A model generated the notes under the pieces. That model did not search any database and had not been told where the DNA came from. It saw only the letters and a list, made by a program, of their open reading frames with translations. From assembly GCA_947500055.1 (NCBI GenBank), contig CANMQO010000001.1, positions 710,410 to 774,409 of the forward strand: DNA of 64,000 nucleotides. The letters are read 5' to 3'. The position numbers and the translations under genes are program-made. The DNA is from an uncultured Paracoccaceae bacterium (GTDB lineage: Bacteria > Pseudomonadota > Alphaproteobacteria > Rhodobacterales > Rhodobacteraceae). Shown here in pieces: positions 1 through 10,245 of this stretch (its first letter is position 1; the number at the start of each line of letters is the position of its first letter).

Positions 1-1202
1 GGGGCGAGGCGTTTTTGCTGCAAGGCGGCGATTGTGCCGAAAGCTTTGCCGAGTTTTCCGCCGATGGTATCCGTGACACGTTCAAGGTGATGTTGCAGAT
101 GGCGATGGTCCTGACCTATGGCGCCAAGGTGCCGGTGGTGAAGGTGGGCCGCATGGCGGGCCAGATGGCCAAGCCGCGCTCCGCCCCAACCGAAACGGTG
201 GATGGTGTGGAACTGCCCAGCTATCGTGGTGATATCATCAACGGTTTTGATTTCACCGAAAATAGCCGCGTGCCTGATCCTGACCGCATGTTGCAGGCCT
301 ATTTGCAGGCCGCCGCAACCCTGAACCTGCTGCGTGCCTTTTCAACGGGCGGCTTTGCCAATGTCCATGAGGTCCATAAATGGACCCTTGGCTTTACCGC
401 CGGCAATGAGGTCAAGAAATACGCCGATATGGCCAACCGGATCAGCGATACGCTTGATTTCATGGAGGCGGCCGGGCTGACCACAGAGACCAATCACGAA
501 TTGCAGACGGTTGATTTCTATACCAGCCATGAAGCTTTGTTGCTGGAATATGAAGAGGCGCTGTGCCGCCTTGATTCAACCTCTGGCAACTGGTTGGCCG
601 GGTCCGGCCATATGATCTGGATCGGGGATCGTACCCGCCAGCCTGATGGTGCCCATGTGGAATTCTGCAAAGGTGTGCAGAACCCGATTGGCCTCAAATG
701 CGGGCCCAGCATGACGTCCGGCCATCTGAAGTCGCTGATGGCAACCTTGAACCCCGACAATGACCCCGGCCGTCTGACCCTGATTGCCCGTTTTGGCGCG
801 GGATCGGTGGGCGAGCATCTGCCGCGCCTGATCAAGGCGGTGCAGGAGGAAGGGGCCAATGTTGTTTGGACCTGTGATGCGATGCATGGCAACACGATCA
901 AATCCTCAACCGGCTACAAGACCCGCCCATTCGATTCGGTGTTGCGGGAGGTGAAGGAATTCTTTGCCGTGCATAATGCCGAAGGCACAATCCCCGGCGG
1001 TGTGCATTTTGAGATGACCGGCAAGGATGTGACCGAATGCACCGGCGGTGTGCGTGCGGTGACGGATGAAGATCTGTCAGATCGCTATCACACGGCCTGC
1101 GATCCGCGTTTGAACGCATCGCAATCGCTGGAATTGGCGTTTTTGGTGGCTGAAGAACTATCGGCCCGCCGCGCGACACTGCAGCAGGCCAAGGCGGGCT
1201 GA
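1..1202 (+). CDS. Class II 3-deoxy-7-phosphoheptulonate (DAHP) synthase, 5'-truncated by window edge
   Basis: First step of the shikimate pathway: condensation of phosphoenolpyruvate and erythrose 4-phosphate to DAHP. The frame is open from base 3 ([14 protein letters not shown]) to the TGA at 1200-1202, so the true start lies upstream. About 400 residues are visible of a family usually near 450-460. The QGGDCAESF segment, [14 protein letters not shown], the [10 protein letters not shown] segment and the [19 protein letters not shown] tail are characteristic of the class II (plant/bacterial AroF type) enzymes. The next gene runs in the opposite direction and ends directly after it, so this gene is the last of its transcript. 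Confidence 0.95.
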   Translation, partial: GEAFLLQGGDCAESFAEFSADGIRDTFKVMLQMAMVLTYGAKVPVVKVGRMAGQMAKPRSAPTETVDGVELPSYRGDIINGFDFTENSRVPDPDRMLQAYLQAAATLNLLRAFSTGGFANVHEVHKWTLGFTAGNEVKKYADMANRISDTLDFMEAAGLTTETNHELQTVDFYTSHEALLLEYEEALCRLDSTSGNWLAGSGHMIWIGDRTRQPDGAHVEFCKGVQNPIGLKCGPSMTSGHLKSLMATLNPDNDPGRLTLIARFGAGSVGEHLPRLIKAVQEEGANVVWTCDAMHGNTIKSSTGYKTRPFDSVLREVKEFFAVHNAEGTIPGGVHFEMTGKDVTECTGGVRAVTDEDLSDRYHTACDPRLNASQSLELAFLVAEELSARRATLQQAKAG

Positions 1203-1844
1203 TTACCCGTTATTAACAACGAGGCGCAGGGCAGGGCGTGCCTTGTCCTGAACCTCGGCTGGCTGTGGCTGGATCAGTGTTTGCACGCTGGCCAGTTGCA
1301 GCCCGAGCGTTTCGTGACGGACCCGCGCCCCTTTGGTGATTTCGAACCGGCGTGGCCGCGATCCTGTCTGACCTTCGGTGACAATGGCCCCCAGAATCCT
1401 GCTGGTTGCCCCTTTGTCATCGCGCAAAGGCAGCAGCAGCATGGTGCCTGTCAGATGCGGCCGCACGATACTGCCGGGCGAGTTCAGGGGCACGCTGATG
1501 ATGGCCGGTTCCGAGAACGCGGCCTCGACCAGTTTTGCGATCTGGTCTTTCGATTCCGGCAGAAAGAATGTGCTAAGCGGCATGCCGCGCGCATCCATTT
1601 TCAACAGGTCATGCAGTTTCTGACCTGCCACCCGCATCCGGGCGATGCCCGGTGCCACACGTTGCAGGATAAAGGCATGGGGCAGGGCGTCGTCGATCTG
1701 GCTTGGTTCAATGTCATTGCGCGAGGGCACCCGCTGCGCATTGCGCAGGGCCTGCCAATACTGCTCCAGGCTTTCAAGGGTGTGATGACCAGCCCCGTGA
1801 CGGTCGGAGCGGCGGCGTTGCGGGTTGTCCTCTACGGTTTTCAT
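1203..1844 (-). CDS. PAS domain-containing protein (alphaproteobacterial PAS_5/DUF1457 type)
   Basis: About 213 residues if translation starts at the ATG at 1844 (MKTVEDNPQRRRSDRH), which has an AGAGAG-like ribosome site a few bases upstream; an upstream in-frame start at 1937 would add 31 low-complexity residues and is less likely. The core reads like the small sensory PAS proteins of alphaproteobacteria: a YWQALRN segment, DIEPSQIDDALPHAFIL, and a central RMRVAGQKLHDLL. No output domain follows, so it may act through a partner protein. The stop abuts that of the DAHP synthase. Ligand and role are unknown. Confidence 0.75.
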   Translation of the reverse strand: MKTVEDNPQRRRSDRHGAGHHTLESLEQYWQALRNAQRVPSRNDIEPSQIDDALPHAFILQRVAPGIARMRVAGQKLHDLLKMDARGMPLSTFFLPESKDQIAKLVEAAFSEPAIISVPLNSPGSIVRPHLTGTMLLLPLRDDKGATSRILGAIVTEGQTGSRPRRFEITKGARVRHETLGLQLASVQTLIQPQPAEVQDKARPALRLVVNNG

Positions 1845-2043
1845 TATGCTCTCTACTTTCGCTGCGGTCGCCCCAGCGGGTGCAAAACCAGTTCCATTTG
1901 TTAATCTGGTTTTAACAAAGATTACTGCAAATTTCATTTAACAAAGTGTTAATGGGTTAATTTGAATTGAGAGGGCGTGCTTGCGTCATGTGCCGGTTTT
2001 GCCTTAGCTGCGCATAGTGAAACCGGCCAGAAGGCAGACCTTG

Positions 2044-2934
2044 ATGATCCATTCCATGACCGCATTTGCCAGCCGCACCGGCAATTTGGACGCTGTTTTA
2101 TGGAGTTGGGAGATGCGCGGCGTCAACGCTCGTGGTCTGGATATGCGGTTTCGTCTGCCGGAGGGTATTGAAGGGCTGGAACGCGCATTGCGTGCTGCCC
2201 TGACCAAGTCATTGGCCCGTGGTAATGTCACGGTCAACCTGCGTCTCGCCCGCGATGAGAATGGTGCAGCCGCCAATCTTGACGAAACGCAGTTGGACGC
2301 GGTTTTGCGGGCATTGGACGCGGTGCAGGATCGCGCTTTTGCCATGGGAGTGACACTGGCCCAGCCGACGGCCGCTGATGTGCTTGCCCAGAAGGGGGTG
2401 ATGACGGTCAACCGATCTGATGATGTGTCTGATGATCTGGCTGCTGCCCTGATCGCGGATATTGATCCGCTGGTCGCGGAATTTGTCACCATGCGCAGGG
2501 CGGAAGGGGCGGCGCTGCATGATGTTATTGCCGGGCAGCTTGCTCTGATCGAGACCCTGACGGCCGATGCTGCAGAGGCTGCGGTTGCGCGTGCGCCACA
2601 GGTCAAGGCCAACCTGACGGCCGCCCTGCGCCGGGTGCTGGAGGATGTGGCCGAGGTCGAGGAAGGCCGGATTGCGCAGGAATTGGCATTGCTGGCCGTT
2701 AAATCCGATGTCACAGAGGAAATTGACCGCCTGAAGGCCCATGTTGGCGCGGCGCGAGATTTGCTGGATGCCAAGAAGCCTGCAGGCCGAAAGCTGGATT
2801 TTCTTGCACAGGAATTTAACCGTGAGGCCAATACGCTGTGCGCCAAGGCGCAGTCGGCCCCGCTGACCGCGATCGGGCTTGACCTGAAGGCGGTGATCGA
2901 CCAGATGCGCGAACAAATTCAGAATGTGGAGTAG
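2044..2934 (+). CDS. yicC: YicC family endoribonuclease-like protein
   Basis: A 296-residue protein starting at [13 protein letters not shown], the usual N-terminus of the YicC/YloC family; the ATG at 2044 is preceded by AAGGCAG. The C-terminus carries the conserved [21 protein letters not shown] segment and ends in the predicted coiled region [15 protein letters not shown]. YicC of Escherichia coli is linked to stationary-phase survival and has been described as an RNase. It lies directly upstream of gmk, a common arrangement in alphaproteobacteria, with a gap of only 4 bases. Confidence 0.92.
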   Translation: MIHSMTAFASRTGNLDAVLWSWEMRGVNARGLDMRFRLPEGIEGLERALRAALTKSLARGNVTVNLRLARDENGAAANLDETQLDAVLRALDAVQDRAFAMGVTLAQPTAADVLAQKGVMTVNRSDDVSDDLAAALIADIDPLVAEFVTMRRAEGAALHDVIAGQLALIETLTADAAEAAVARAPQVKANLTAALRRVLEDVAEVEEGRIAQELALLAVKSDVTEEIDRLKAHVGAARDLLDAKKPAGRKLDFLAQEFNREANTLCAKAQSAPLTAIGLDLKAVIDQMREQIQNVE

Positions 2935-2938
2935 CGCG

Positions 2939-3577
2939 ATGACCCGACGCGGCCTTTTGATTATCCTGTCATCGCCGTCAGGGGCGGGAAAATCCACGCT
3001 GGCCGGTCGGTTGCGCGCATGGGATGACACGTTGCGGTTTTCTGTTTCCGCGACAACCCGTGCCCCACGAGAGGGCGAAGTGGACGGGCAGCATTACTTT
3101 TTTGTCTCGGTCCCGGAGTTTCAGGGGCAGGTCGCTGATGGGGGGATGCTGGAACATGCGCAGGTTTTCGGCAACTACTATGGATCGCCAAGGGCCCCGG
3201 TGCAGGAAGCGATCAATGCTGGCCGTGATGTGCTGTTTGATATCGACTGGCAGGGCGCGCAGCAGATCAGCAATTCAGCCTTGCAGGAACATGTGTTGTC
3301 TATCTTTATCCTGCCCCCGTCGATCACCGAGTTGCATCGCCGTCTGGTCAGCCGTGGGCAAGATGCCCCCGAGGTGATTGAAAAGCGGATGCAGAAAAGC
3401 TGGGACGAGATCAGCCATTGGGATGGTTATGACTATGTGTTGGTCAATGATGATCTGGATGCGACCGAGGCCAGATTGAAGACAATCATCAGCGCCGAAC
3501 GCCTGCGCCGGTCACAACAGCCGCAACTGGTTGATCATGTCCGCGGGTTGCAAACCGAATTTGGAGATCGGACATGA
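2939..3577 (+). CDS. gmk: Guanylate kinase
   Basis: Phosphorylates GMP to GDP with ATP. The P-loop is [11 protein letters not shown] at the N-terminus, followed by the GMP-binding segment [19 protein letters not shown] and the lid region. About 212 residues, normal for the family. I prefer the ATG at 2939 ([15 protein letters not shown]), which has GTGGAG 8-13 bases upstream, over the ATG at 2924 that would overlap yicC. The 3' end overlaps the next gene by 4 bases (ATGA), so gmk and the carbonic anhydrase-like gene are probably co-translated. Confidence 0.95.
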   Translation: MTRRGLLIILSSPSGAGKSTLAGRLRAWDDTLRFSVSATTRAPREGEVDGQHYFFVSVPEFQGQVADGGMLEHAQVFGNYYGSPRAPVQEAINAGRDVLFDIDWQGAQQISNSALQEHVLSIFILPPSITELHRRLVSRGQDAPEVIEKRMQKSWDEISHWDGYDYVLVNDDLDATEARLKTIISAERLRRSQQPQLVDHVRGLQTEFGDRT

Positions 3578-4095
3578 GCCTTTACGCTTTGGGTGCGCAT
3601 GAACCGCAGCTGGCTGATGACGCCTGGGTGGCACCGGGTTGTCATGTCATTGGCAAGGTGGTGCTGGCGGCGCGGGCATCGGTCTGGTTCGGCAGCACAT
3701 TGCGCGGCGATAACGAGCTGATCCATATCGGCGAAGGGTCAAATGTGCAGGAAAATACCGTGATGCATACTGATATGAGCTATCCGCTGACGGTGGGTGC
3801 CGGTTGCACGATCGGGCATAAGGCGATGCTGCATGGCTGCACCATTGGTGATAACAGCCTTGTGGGCATGGGGGCGACCATCCTGAACGGGGCCGTGATC
3901 GGCGACAATTGCCTGATCGGGGCAGGGGCGCTGATTACCGAAGGTAAGGTTATTCCGGATGGATCAATTGTGATGGGCGTACCGGGCAAAGTGATCCGCG
4001 CATTGGACGAAAAAGCAATTGACGGTTTGAAATTGTCGGCGCTGCATTATCAGGAAAATGCAGCGCGGTTTCGCGCGGAACTAAAACAGTTGTAA
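3574..4095 (+). CDS. Gamma-class carbonic anhydrase family protein (left-handed beta-helix)
   Basis: A 173-residue hexapeptide-repeat protein of the gamma-CA/YrdA/PaaY type. Repeats of the form (V/I)GxxxxI are seen through residues 20-135. The three metal-binding histidines expected in the family correspond to those in NTVMHTD and in GHKAMLHG. Whether it is a true carbonic anhydrase cannot be told from sequence, since many family members are inactive. The start overlaps the gmk stop (ATGA). The stop is directly adjacent to the stop of the convergent gene. Confidence 0.88.
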   Translation: MSLYALGAHEPQLADDAWVAPGCHVIGKVVLAARASVWFGSTLRGDNELIHIGEGSNVQENTVMHTDMSYPLTVGAGCTIGHKAMLHGCTIGDNSLVGMGATILNGAVIGDNCLIGAGALITEGKVIPDGSIVMGVPGKVIRALDEKAIDGLKLSALHYQENAARFRAELKQL

Positions 4096-4566
4096 TTATT
4101 CGCCCACCATACGGGGCATAAGCAGTAAGTCGAAATCAAGCTGTGGCGCAAACATCTGTACCTCGTGCCGGATCAGATCGGCGTCTGGCAGATCATCGGC
4201 AATCGCCCGGTAGCGCCCTTGAAAGCGCAGCTCGATCAGTTTGACGGCGACGTCAACGGCATCAAAATCTTCGGCCACAAGCGGCGACAGGATGATGTCG
4301 GGCTCTTTTTCATTGACAATATCGGCGTTTAGTTCATCAATATCAACGAATTGAAACCCTTCCAAAGGGGGAACAATACGGCCTTGCGCCTTCCAGCGCG
4401 CAAGGTCTCCGATGACAAGCGTATTGCTTGCGAGCCCGTCGAGCGCATCCGGAAACGGCATTGCGCGTCCTTGTTCAATTTGACCTGACATTCCTACACC
4501 AATTCTGGTTTGTTTTGTGAGCGATTGTTCACCTAACCAACGCGTGCTTTGGCGGAAATGTTCCAA
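4096..4566 (-). CDS. Conserved hypothetical protein
   Basis: Up to 156 residues; a shorter form from the ATG at 4491 (MSGQIEQGRAMPF) is also possible. No signal peptide or membrane segment. The segments DALDGLASNTLVIGDLARW and EPDIILSPLVAEDFDAVDVAVKL look like a single small alpha/beta domain, but I do not recognise a named family. It is divergent from the phoR-like kinase gene, the two sharing a 78-base AT-rich promoter gap. Confidence 0.6.
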   Translation of the reverse strand: MEHFRQSTRWLGEQSLTKQTRIGVGMSGQIEQGRAMPFPDALDGLASNTLVIGDLARWKAQGRIVPPLEGFQFVDIDELNADIVNEKEPDIILSPLVAEDFDAVDVAVKLIELRFQGRYRAIADDLPDADLIRHEVQMFAPQLDFDLLLMPRMVGE

Positions 4567-4644
4567 GGTGTTAAAAATTAATTTGCTTGGATTGTCTGTG
4601 TATTGACGATTAATTAATGAAAACCACGATATGGGGCCCGTTCG

Positions 4645-5670
4645 GTGCGTGCTGATTCATTGTCTGCTTTAATTGATGCACTACCTTTGCCGACCATTGT
4701 GATTGGCCCTGATGATCGCATTCTGGCCTCCAATGCCCCGGTTGCTGCCATTCTTGGCACTGATCTTGTCGGTCGCCACTACATCACTGCCTTGCGTCAA
4801 CCGGCCCTGTTGGATGCCATCAGCAAAGCGCGTGCGCAGGCGGGCGCCGAAATCAGCCGGTTTTCGGGCCGCGATGGTGGAAACGATACGGTGTATCGTG
4901 TGGTGGTTGCCCCGGCGGAGGATGACATCGTCATCTCGTTCGAGGATCAGACAGCAGCCGAAAATATCGGTCAGATGCGTCGTGATTTTGTCGCCAATGT
5001 CAGCCATGAGCTGCGCACGCCGCTGACTGCCTTGCTTGGGTTTATCGAGACCCTTGGCGGTGCTGCCCGCGATGATCCGGCGGCGCGCGAGCGATTTCTG
5101 GGCATTATGGAGGGCGAGGCCAACCGCATGACCCGGCTGGTGGATGATCTGCTATCGCTGAGCCGTGTGGAAGAGGATGAACGGGTGCGTCCGCGTGACC
5201 ATGTTGATTTGGCCGCTTTGCTGGCCTCCGTTATCAAAGGGTTGGAGCCGCAGATGCAATCCAGCGGCGTCACAGTCACGTTGAAAAACAATGGAAGCGG
5301 TGAGTTGGTTCCCGGCGATGCGGGGCAGTTGGTGCAGGTTTTTACCAACCTGATTGAAAACGGCATCAAATACGGCGCGTCGGGTGGGCAGGTGAGCGTT
5401 GTCCTTTACCCTCGTGAGCATCATCGGCGTTTGCGCGGTGACGGCGTGCGGATTTGCGTGTGTGACAAGGGCGAGGGTATTGCGGCCCATCATATCACCC
5501 GATTGACCGAGCGGTTTTACAGGGTGGACAATCATCGATCCCGGCAGGTGGGTGGCACCGGCCTCGGGCTGGCGATCGTCAAACATATCATCAACCGCCA
5601 TCGTGGCCGTCTGGCCATCGAAAGTACGGTGGGCGAAGGGACGCAGGTGTCGGTTTTGTTACCTGTCTGA
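4645..5670 (+). CDS. phoR: Phosphate regulon sensor histidine kinase PhoR
   Basis: 341 residues with a GTG start at 4645 (MRADSLSALIDALPLP). Layout: PAS domain about residues 8-100, HisKA dimerisation domain with the phospho-acceptor His in VSHELRTPLTALLGF near residue 120, then an HATPase_c domain with N box (NLIENGIKYGA), G1 (CDKGEGI) and G2 (GGTGLGLAIVKHI). No transmembrane segment is seen, unlike Escherichia coli PhoR, so membrane contact would have to come through PstSCAB-PhoU. It leads the pst-pho cluster, which supports the PhoR assignment over a generic kinase. Confidence 0.88.
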   Translation: MRADSLSALIDALPLPTIVIGPDDRILASNAPVAAILGTDLVGRHYITALRQPALLDAISKARAQAGAEISRFSGRDGGNDTVYRVVVAPAEDDIVISFEDQTAAENIGQMRRDFVANVSHELRTPLTALLGFIETLGGAARDDPAARERFLGIMEGEANRMTRLVDDLLSLSRVEEDERVRPRDHVDLAALLASVIKGLEPQMQSSGVTVTLKNNGSGELVPGDAGQLVQVFTNLIENGIKYGASGGQVSVVLYPREHHRRLRGDGVRICVCDKGEGIAAHHITRLTERFYRVDNHRSRQVGGTGLGLAIVKHIINRHRGRLAIESTVGEGTQVSVLLPV

Positions 5671-5686
5671 GGTCCGATACCGGGAT

Positions 5687-5726
5687 CTGTCATAAAACTT
5701 TTACATGCATGTCACAAAAGCGTTGT
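5687..5726 (+). promoter_or_regulatory. Pho box array upstream of pstS (putative PhoB binding sites)
   Basis: Four 7-base units begin at 5687 (CTGTCAT), 5698 (CTTTTAC), 5709 (ATGTCAC) and 5720 (GCGTTGT), each exactly 11 bases after the previous one. The first and third match the CTGTCAT PhoB consensus well, the others weakly. The 11-base phasing with an AT-rich spacer (AAAA twice) is the known architecture of Pho boxes. The array ends 75 bases before the pstS ATG. It predicts that pstSCAB-phoUB is induced by phosphate starvation. Confidence 0.8.
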
Positions 5727-5801
5727 GCGACCTTTGGTAGAGGGGTGGCAATGGTGGGGCGATGCGCGTCCCATCGATGTTTGACTGACAGGAGTGATTT
5801 G

Positions 5802-6836
5802 ATGTCGATCATGAAACTGACTGCGACAACCGCAGCCATCGCCCTTATGGCAACCGCCGCTGCCGCACGTGACAATGTGCAGGTTGCGGGATCTTCCACT
5901 GTGCTGCCTTATGCATCCATTGTCGCCGAAATCTTTGGCGAAAACTTTGATTTTCCAACACCGGTCATCGAATCTGGTGGTTCTTCTGCCGGTCTGAAGC
6001 GGTTCTGCGAAGGTGTCGGCGAAAATACTATCGATATTGCCAATGCGTCCCGGGCGATCAAATCATCCGAGGTTGAAGCCTGTGCTGCCGCCGGTGTGAC
6101 CGACATCATCGAAGTCCGCATCGGCTATGATGGCATCGTTTTTGCCTCTGACATCAATGGCAACGGTTTCGCCTTTACCCCAGAAGACTGGTACAAGGCG
6201 CTGGCGGCCGAGCATTTCATCGACGGCGAGCTGGTCGCAAACAGCTTTGAAACCTGGGATCAGGTGAACCCTGAATTCCCCGCCCAGCCCATTCAGGCCT
6301 TCATCCCCGGCACCAAGCACGGTACCCGTGAAGTGTTTGAGGAAAAGGTGATCCTTGCCGGCTGTGAAGAAGGTGGGTTCTTCCAATCCATGCTGGATGC
6401 AGGGGTTGACGAAGACACCGCAGAAGGCAAATGCATGGCGATCCGCACCGATGGCCGCAGCGTTGATATTGACGGTGATTACACCGAAACACTGGCCCGC
6501 ATCCAAGCTGATGCAAACGGGATCGGGGTGTTTGGTCTGGCGTTTTATGAAAACAACACCGACAAGTTGCAGGTCGCGACCATGTCAGAGGTCGTGCCAA
6601 CCGTCGACAGCATCGCAAGCGGTGATTATCCGGTGTCACGCCCGCTCTATTTCTACATCAAGGCCGCTCATATCGGCGTCGTGCCCGGGGTCAAGGAATT
6701 TGCCGAATTCTTCGTTTCCGACGATATCGCTGGCCCCGATGGCCCGCTGGCCGAATATGGCCTGGTGTCTGATCCAGAGCTGCTGGATGTGCAGGAAACT
6801 GTTTCTAACGAAGTGATCATGGGCTCTGGCACCTGA
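5802..6836 (+). CDS. pstS: Phosphate ABC transporter periplasmic substrate-binding protein PstS
   Basis: 344 residues starting at the ATG at 5802 (MSIMKLTATTAAIAL), which has AGGAG 8-12 bases upstream. A Sec signal peptide ends near ATAAAARD. The mature N-terminus carries VAGSSTVLPYA and ESGGSSAGLKRFCEGVG, the phosphate-contacting loops of PstS; later IPGTKHGTREVF and the NASRAI segment also fit. First gene of the transport operon, behind a Pho box and followed by an intercistronic hairpin. Confidence 0.95.
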   Translation: MSIMKLTATTAAIALMATAAAARDNVQVAGSSTVLPYASIVAEIFGENFDFPTPVIESGGSSAGLKRFCEGVGENTIDIANASRAIKSSEVEACAAAGVTDIIEVRIGYDGIVFASDINGNGFAFTPEDWYKALAAEHFIDGELVANSFETWDQVNPEFPAQPIQAFIPGTKHGTREVFEEKVILAGCEEGGFFQSMLDAGVDEDTAEGKCMAIRTDGRSVDIDGDYTETLARIQADANGIGVFGLAFYENNTDKLQVATMSEVVPTVDSIASGDYPVSRPLYFYIKAAHIGVVPGVKEFAEFFVSDDIAGPDGPLAEYGLVSDPELLDVQETVSNEVIMGSGT

Positions 6837-6851
6837 TCGAAATGATGAAAC

Positions 6852-6878
6852 GTAAGGGGCGTGTGATGCGCCCCTTAC
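6852..6878 (+). terminator. Intercistronic hairpin between pstS and pstC
   Basis: A perfect 10-bp stem (GTAAGGGGCG with CGCCCCTTAC) closes a 7-base loop, 15 bases after the pstS stop. There is no T-run, so it is more likely a partial terminator or mRNA 3' stabiliser that allows much higher expression of the binding protein than of the membrane components. Such hairpins are common behind binding-protein genes. Confidence 0.7.
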
Positions 6879-6903
6879 ACATGGATGTTAATTGGGTTTT
6901 GCC

Positions 6904-8106
6904 ATGCAATCGCTGACGCTGTCCTTCCTTGTCATCTTCGCATTGGCCATTGTCGGTTACGTCGTCGCGCGATCCCGTGCCTTGTATGTGGCCGATGGCG
7001 ATATACGCAGGCTGGTCTCCTTGCCAAGTCAGCACGCGCTGAATGTTGCGATGTCGACCGCGATCCCGCCCTTGGCGGCAATCCTGATATTCTCTCTCTA
7101 TGCCCGGCTCACCGATGGGCAGGTGTCCTGGTTGGCGGGGTTTGTGTTCATCGCCTTGGCGGTCACCGGCTTTGCCCTGTCCATGATCGGAATAAAGCGC
7201 GAGACCCGCGCCCGCAACCTGGCGGAACGTTGGATCATGGGGCTTTTGATTTTTGCCTCGACCATCGCGATCATGACAACCGTTGGCATCGTGTTTTCGA
7301 TGCTGTTTGAGACCCGCAACTTCTTTAGCCAGTATGATTGGCGATCCTTCTTTTTCTCGACCAGTTGGTCACCGAATTTTCGGGGGGATTCCGCGCTAGG
7401 CATTCTGCCGCTGTTATGGGGCACGCTTTATGTCAGCCTCATCGCGTTGATCTTTGCCGTCCCAATCGGCTTGTTTGCCGCGATATACCTGTCTGAATAT
7501 GCCGGCCCCCGTCTGCGATCCGTTGCCAAACCGGCGATTGAGGTTCTGGCGGGCATCCCGACCATCGTTTATGGCCTGTTTGCATTGTTCATCGTCGGTC
7601 CCGGTCTGCGCGACTATTTCGCCGCCCCGATGGGGTTGGGAGACAGTGCGTTATCTGTAATGACCGCAGGTCTGGTCATGGGGATCATGCTGATCCCCTT
7701 TGTCAGTTCACTGTCTGACGACATCATTAATGCGGTGCCGCAGGCGATGCGGGATGGATCGCTGGGGCTGGGTGCAACCCGGTCCGAGACCATCCGGCAG
7801 GTTGTGATCCCGGCCGCATTGCCCGGCATCATCGGCGCTGTTCTGCTGGCCGCGTCCCGCGCGATTGGTGAGACGATGATCGTGGTGCTGGGGGCAGGGG
7901 CCGCGGCCCGCCTTTCGCTGAATCCGTTTGAGGCGATGACAACCGTGACCGTCAAAATCGTGAGCCAGCTGACCGGTGATACAGATTTCGCCAGTCCTGA
8001 AACACTGGTCGCCTTTGCGTTGGGCCTGACCTTGTTTGTCATCACGTTGGGGCTGAATGTTCTGGCCCTTTATATCGTGCGCAAATACCGGGAGCAGTAC
8101 GAATGA
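6904..8106 (+). CDS. pstC: Phosphate ABC transporter permease PstC
   Basis: About 400 residues from the ATG at 6904 (MQSLTLSFL); a TTG at 6892 would add four residues. The N-terminal 130 residues hold extra membrane segments, typical of the long alphaproteobacterial PstC. The C-terminal half is the ABC inner-membrane permease domain, with PTIVYGLFAL and the EAA-like loop around GATRSETIRQVVIPAALPG. Overlaps pstA by 4 bases (ATGA). Confidence 0.93.
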   Translation: MQSLTLSFLVIFALAIVGYVVARSRALYVADGDIRRLVSLPSQHALNVAMSTAIPPLAAILIFSLYARLTDGQVSWLAGFVFIALAVTGFALSMIGIKRETRARNLAERWIMGLLIFASTIAIMTTVGIVFSMLFETRNFFSQYDWRSFFFSTSWSPNFRGDSALGILPLLWGTLYVSLIALIFAVPIGLFAAIYLSEYAGPRLRSVAKPAIEVLAGIPTIVYGLFALFIVGPGLRDYFAAPMGLGDSALSVMTAGLVMGIMLIPFVSSLSDDIINAVPQAMRDGSLGLGATRSETIRQVVIPAALPGIIGAVLLAASRAIGETMIVVLGAGAAARLSLNPFEAMTTVTVKIVSQLTGDTDFASPETLVAFALGLTLFVITLGLNVLALYIVRKYREQYE

Positions 8107-9422
8107 CAACATCTTTGCTGACCGCTGACGCCCGCACCACGAAGCGCAACAAGGCCGAGGCCCGTTTCAAGGCCTATGGTCTGGGTGCGATCATCCTTGC
8201 CATGGTGGCGCTGGTGTTTCTGTTGGGGTCTGTCCTTGGCAATGGTCTGAGCGCGTTCCAACAGACCTATATCACACTGGATGTGACCCTGCCGGAAGAG
8301 AAACTCGACAAGTCCGGCGAGCGGGATCTGGCAGTCATGTCCAAGGTGACGACAATCGGATATGCCCCGCTGCTGCGCGACGCGCTGATTGCTGCGATCG
8401 AGGCGCAGGGGATCGAGACCACGCTTTCCAAGAAAGACATTGGCAACTTGATTTCCAAGGAAGCGGCCGCAACGGTGCGCAACCGGGTCCTGGCCAATCC
8501 TGATCTGGTGGGCCAGACGGTGACGTTTGATTTGCTCGCCTCTGGCCGGATTGATGGGTATTTTAAAGACCGCGTGACTATGGAAAGCGCGGCATTGGAC
8601 AGTAATACATCACCCGAAGCGCTGATGATTGCTGATGCGCTGAAAGATGCAGGTATGGTTGCGACGAAGTTCAACTGGAACTTCTTTATCTGGGCCGATG
8701 CATCCGATCAGCGACCGGAGGCGGCAGGTCTGGGCGTCGCGATCCTCGGCTCGCTTTACATGATGGCGGTGGTGCTGTGTCTGGCCTTGCCCATCGGGGT
8801 CGCCACGTCGATCTATCTGGAGGAATTCGCGCCCAAGAACCGCTGGACGGATGTTATCGAGGTGAATATCTCGAACCTTGCTGCGGTTCCGTCGATTGTG
8901 TTCGGTATTCTGGGCCTGGCGATTTTCATCAACTTCATGCAATTCAACCAGTCTTCGCCACTTGTCGGGGGGCTCGTGCTGACATTGATGACATTACCCA
9001 CGATCATCATCTCAACCCGCGCGGCGCTGAAGTCGGTGCCCCCGTCGATCCGCGATGCCGCATTAGGTGTGGGCGCATCAAAGATGCAATCAGTGTTTCA
9101 CCACGTTTTGCCACTGGCCGCCCCCGGTATTCTGACGGGCACGATTATTGGCCTGGCGCAGGCATTGGGGGAAACCGCCCCGCTATTGCTGATCGGGATG
9201 GTGGCCTTTGTCCGCGAGTATCCTGCGGCGTTCAGCCCCGATGCCGGTCTGTTTGGTGAACCTGCCGTTGCCCTGCCGGTACAGGTTTATAACTGGACGC
9301 AACGGTCTGATCCTGCGTTCTTTGAACGGGCCTTTGGGGCTGTCATCACGCTGCTGGTGTTCCTTTTGATCATGAATGCGGTCGCGATTTACCTGCGCCG
9401 TCGCTTTGAACGTCGCTGGTAA
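8103..9422 (+). CDS. pstA: Phosphate ABC transporter permease PstA (with N-terminal DUF3333 domain)
   Basis: 439 residues. The first 210 form a cytoplasm/membrane/periplasm region matching the DUF3333 extension known in alphaproteobacterial PstA; the C-terminal 220 are the permease domain with [12 protein letters not shown] and [19 protein letters not shown]. It pairs with PstC as the phosphate channel. Start overlaps pstC; the stop overlaps the first possible ATG of pstB. Confidence 0.93.
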   Translation: MTTSLLTADARTTKRNKAEARFKAYGLGAIILAMVALVFLLGSVLGNGLSAFQQTYITLDVTLPEEKLDKSGERDLAVMSKVTTIGYAPLLRDALIAAIEAQGIETTLSKKDIGNLISKEAAATVRNRVLANPDLVGQTVTFDLLASGRIDGYFKDRVTMESAALDSNTSPEALMIADALKDAGMVATKFNWNFFIWADASDQRPEAAGLGVAILGSLYMMAVVLCLALPIGVATSIYLEEFAPKNRWTDVIEVNISNLAAVPSIVFGILGLAIFINFMQFNQSSPLVGGLVLTLMTLPTIIISTRAALKSVPPSIRDAALGVGASKMQSVFHHVLPLAAPGILTGTIIGLAQALGETAPLLLIGMVAFVREYPAAFSPDAGLFGEPAVALPVQVYNWTQRSDPAFFERAFGAVITLLVFLLIMNAVAIYLRRRFERRW

Positions 9423-9433
9423 TGGAGGTAGTT

Positions 9434-10234
9434 ATGGAAGACATGTATCACGCAGATCGGGCGACAAGCACCATGCAAGACATTAAGATATCGGCGAAAA
9501 ACGTGCAGGTGCATTATGGTGACACGCACGCGATCAAGGACGTGAATGTCGAGATCGCCGATAAAACTGTGACGGCGTTTATCGGCCCCTCTGGTTGCGG
9601 CAAGTCAACATTCCTGCGCTGCATCAACCGGATGAATGATACGATTGATATCTGTCGGGTCGCCGGTGATATCCTGATCGATGGCGAGGATATTTACGAC
9701 CCCAAGGTCGATCCGGTGCAATTGCGCGCCAAGGTCGGGATGGTGTTTCAAAAACCTAACCCGTTTCCCAAATCGATCTATGACAATGTGGCCTACGGCC
9801 CCAAGATTCATGGGTTGGCCCGCAACAAGGCCGAGCTGGACGAGATTGTTGAAAAATCTCTGCGCAAGGCCGCCCTTTGGAACGAAGCCAAGGACCGGTT
9901 GGACGCGCCGGGGACGGGTCTGTCGGGGGGGCAGCAACAGCGCTTGTGTATCGCGCGGGCCATTGCGACCGCACCGGAGGTGCTGCTGATGGATGAACCC
10001 TGTTCGGCATTGGACCCGATTGCGACGGCCCAGGTTGAGGAACTGATTGACGAGTTGCGCCAAAGCTATTCGGTGGTGATTGTCACCCATTCGATGCAGC
10101 AGGCCGCCCGTGTCAGCCAGAAAACAGCGTTTTTCCATCTGGGTAATCTGGTGGAGTATGATGACACGGACAAGATTTTCACCAACCCCGAAGACAGCCG
10201 CACGGAAAGCTATATTTCCGGCCGGATCGGGTAA
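9434..10234 (+). CDS. pstB: Phosphate ABC transporter ATP-binding protein PstB
   Basis: 266 residues. I choose the ATG at 9434 ([12 protein letters not shown]) because TGGAGG lies 5 bases upstream; the earlier ATG at 9422 overlaps the pstA stop and lacks such a site. Walker A is GPSGCGKST, the signature is LSGGQQQRL, Walker B is [13 protein letters not shown], and the switch His is in [10 protein letters not shown]. It energises phosphate uptake by PstCA. Confidence 0.96.
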   Translation: MEDMYHADRATSTMQDIKISAKNVQVHYGDTHAIKDVNVEIADKTVTAFIGPSGCGKSTFLRCINRMNDTIDICRVAGDILIDGEDIYDPKVDPVQLRAKVGMVFQKPNPFPKSIYDNVAYGPKIHGLARNKAELDEIVEKSLRKAALWNEAKDRLDAPGTGLSGGQQQRLCIARAIATAPEVLLMDEPCSALDPIATAQVEELIDELRQSYSVVIVTHSMQQAARVSQKTAFFHLGNLVEYDDTDKIFTNPEDSRTESYISGRIG

Positions 10235-10245
10235 GGAGCACCGCG

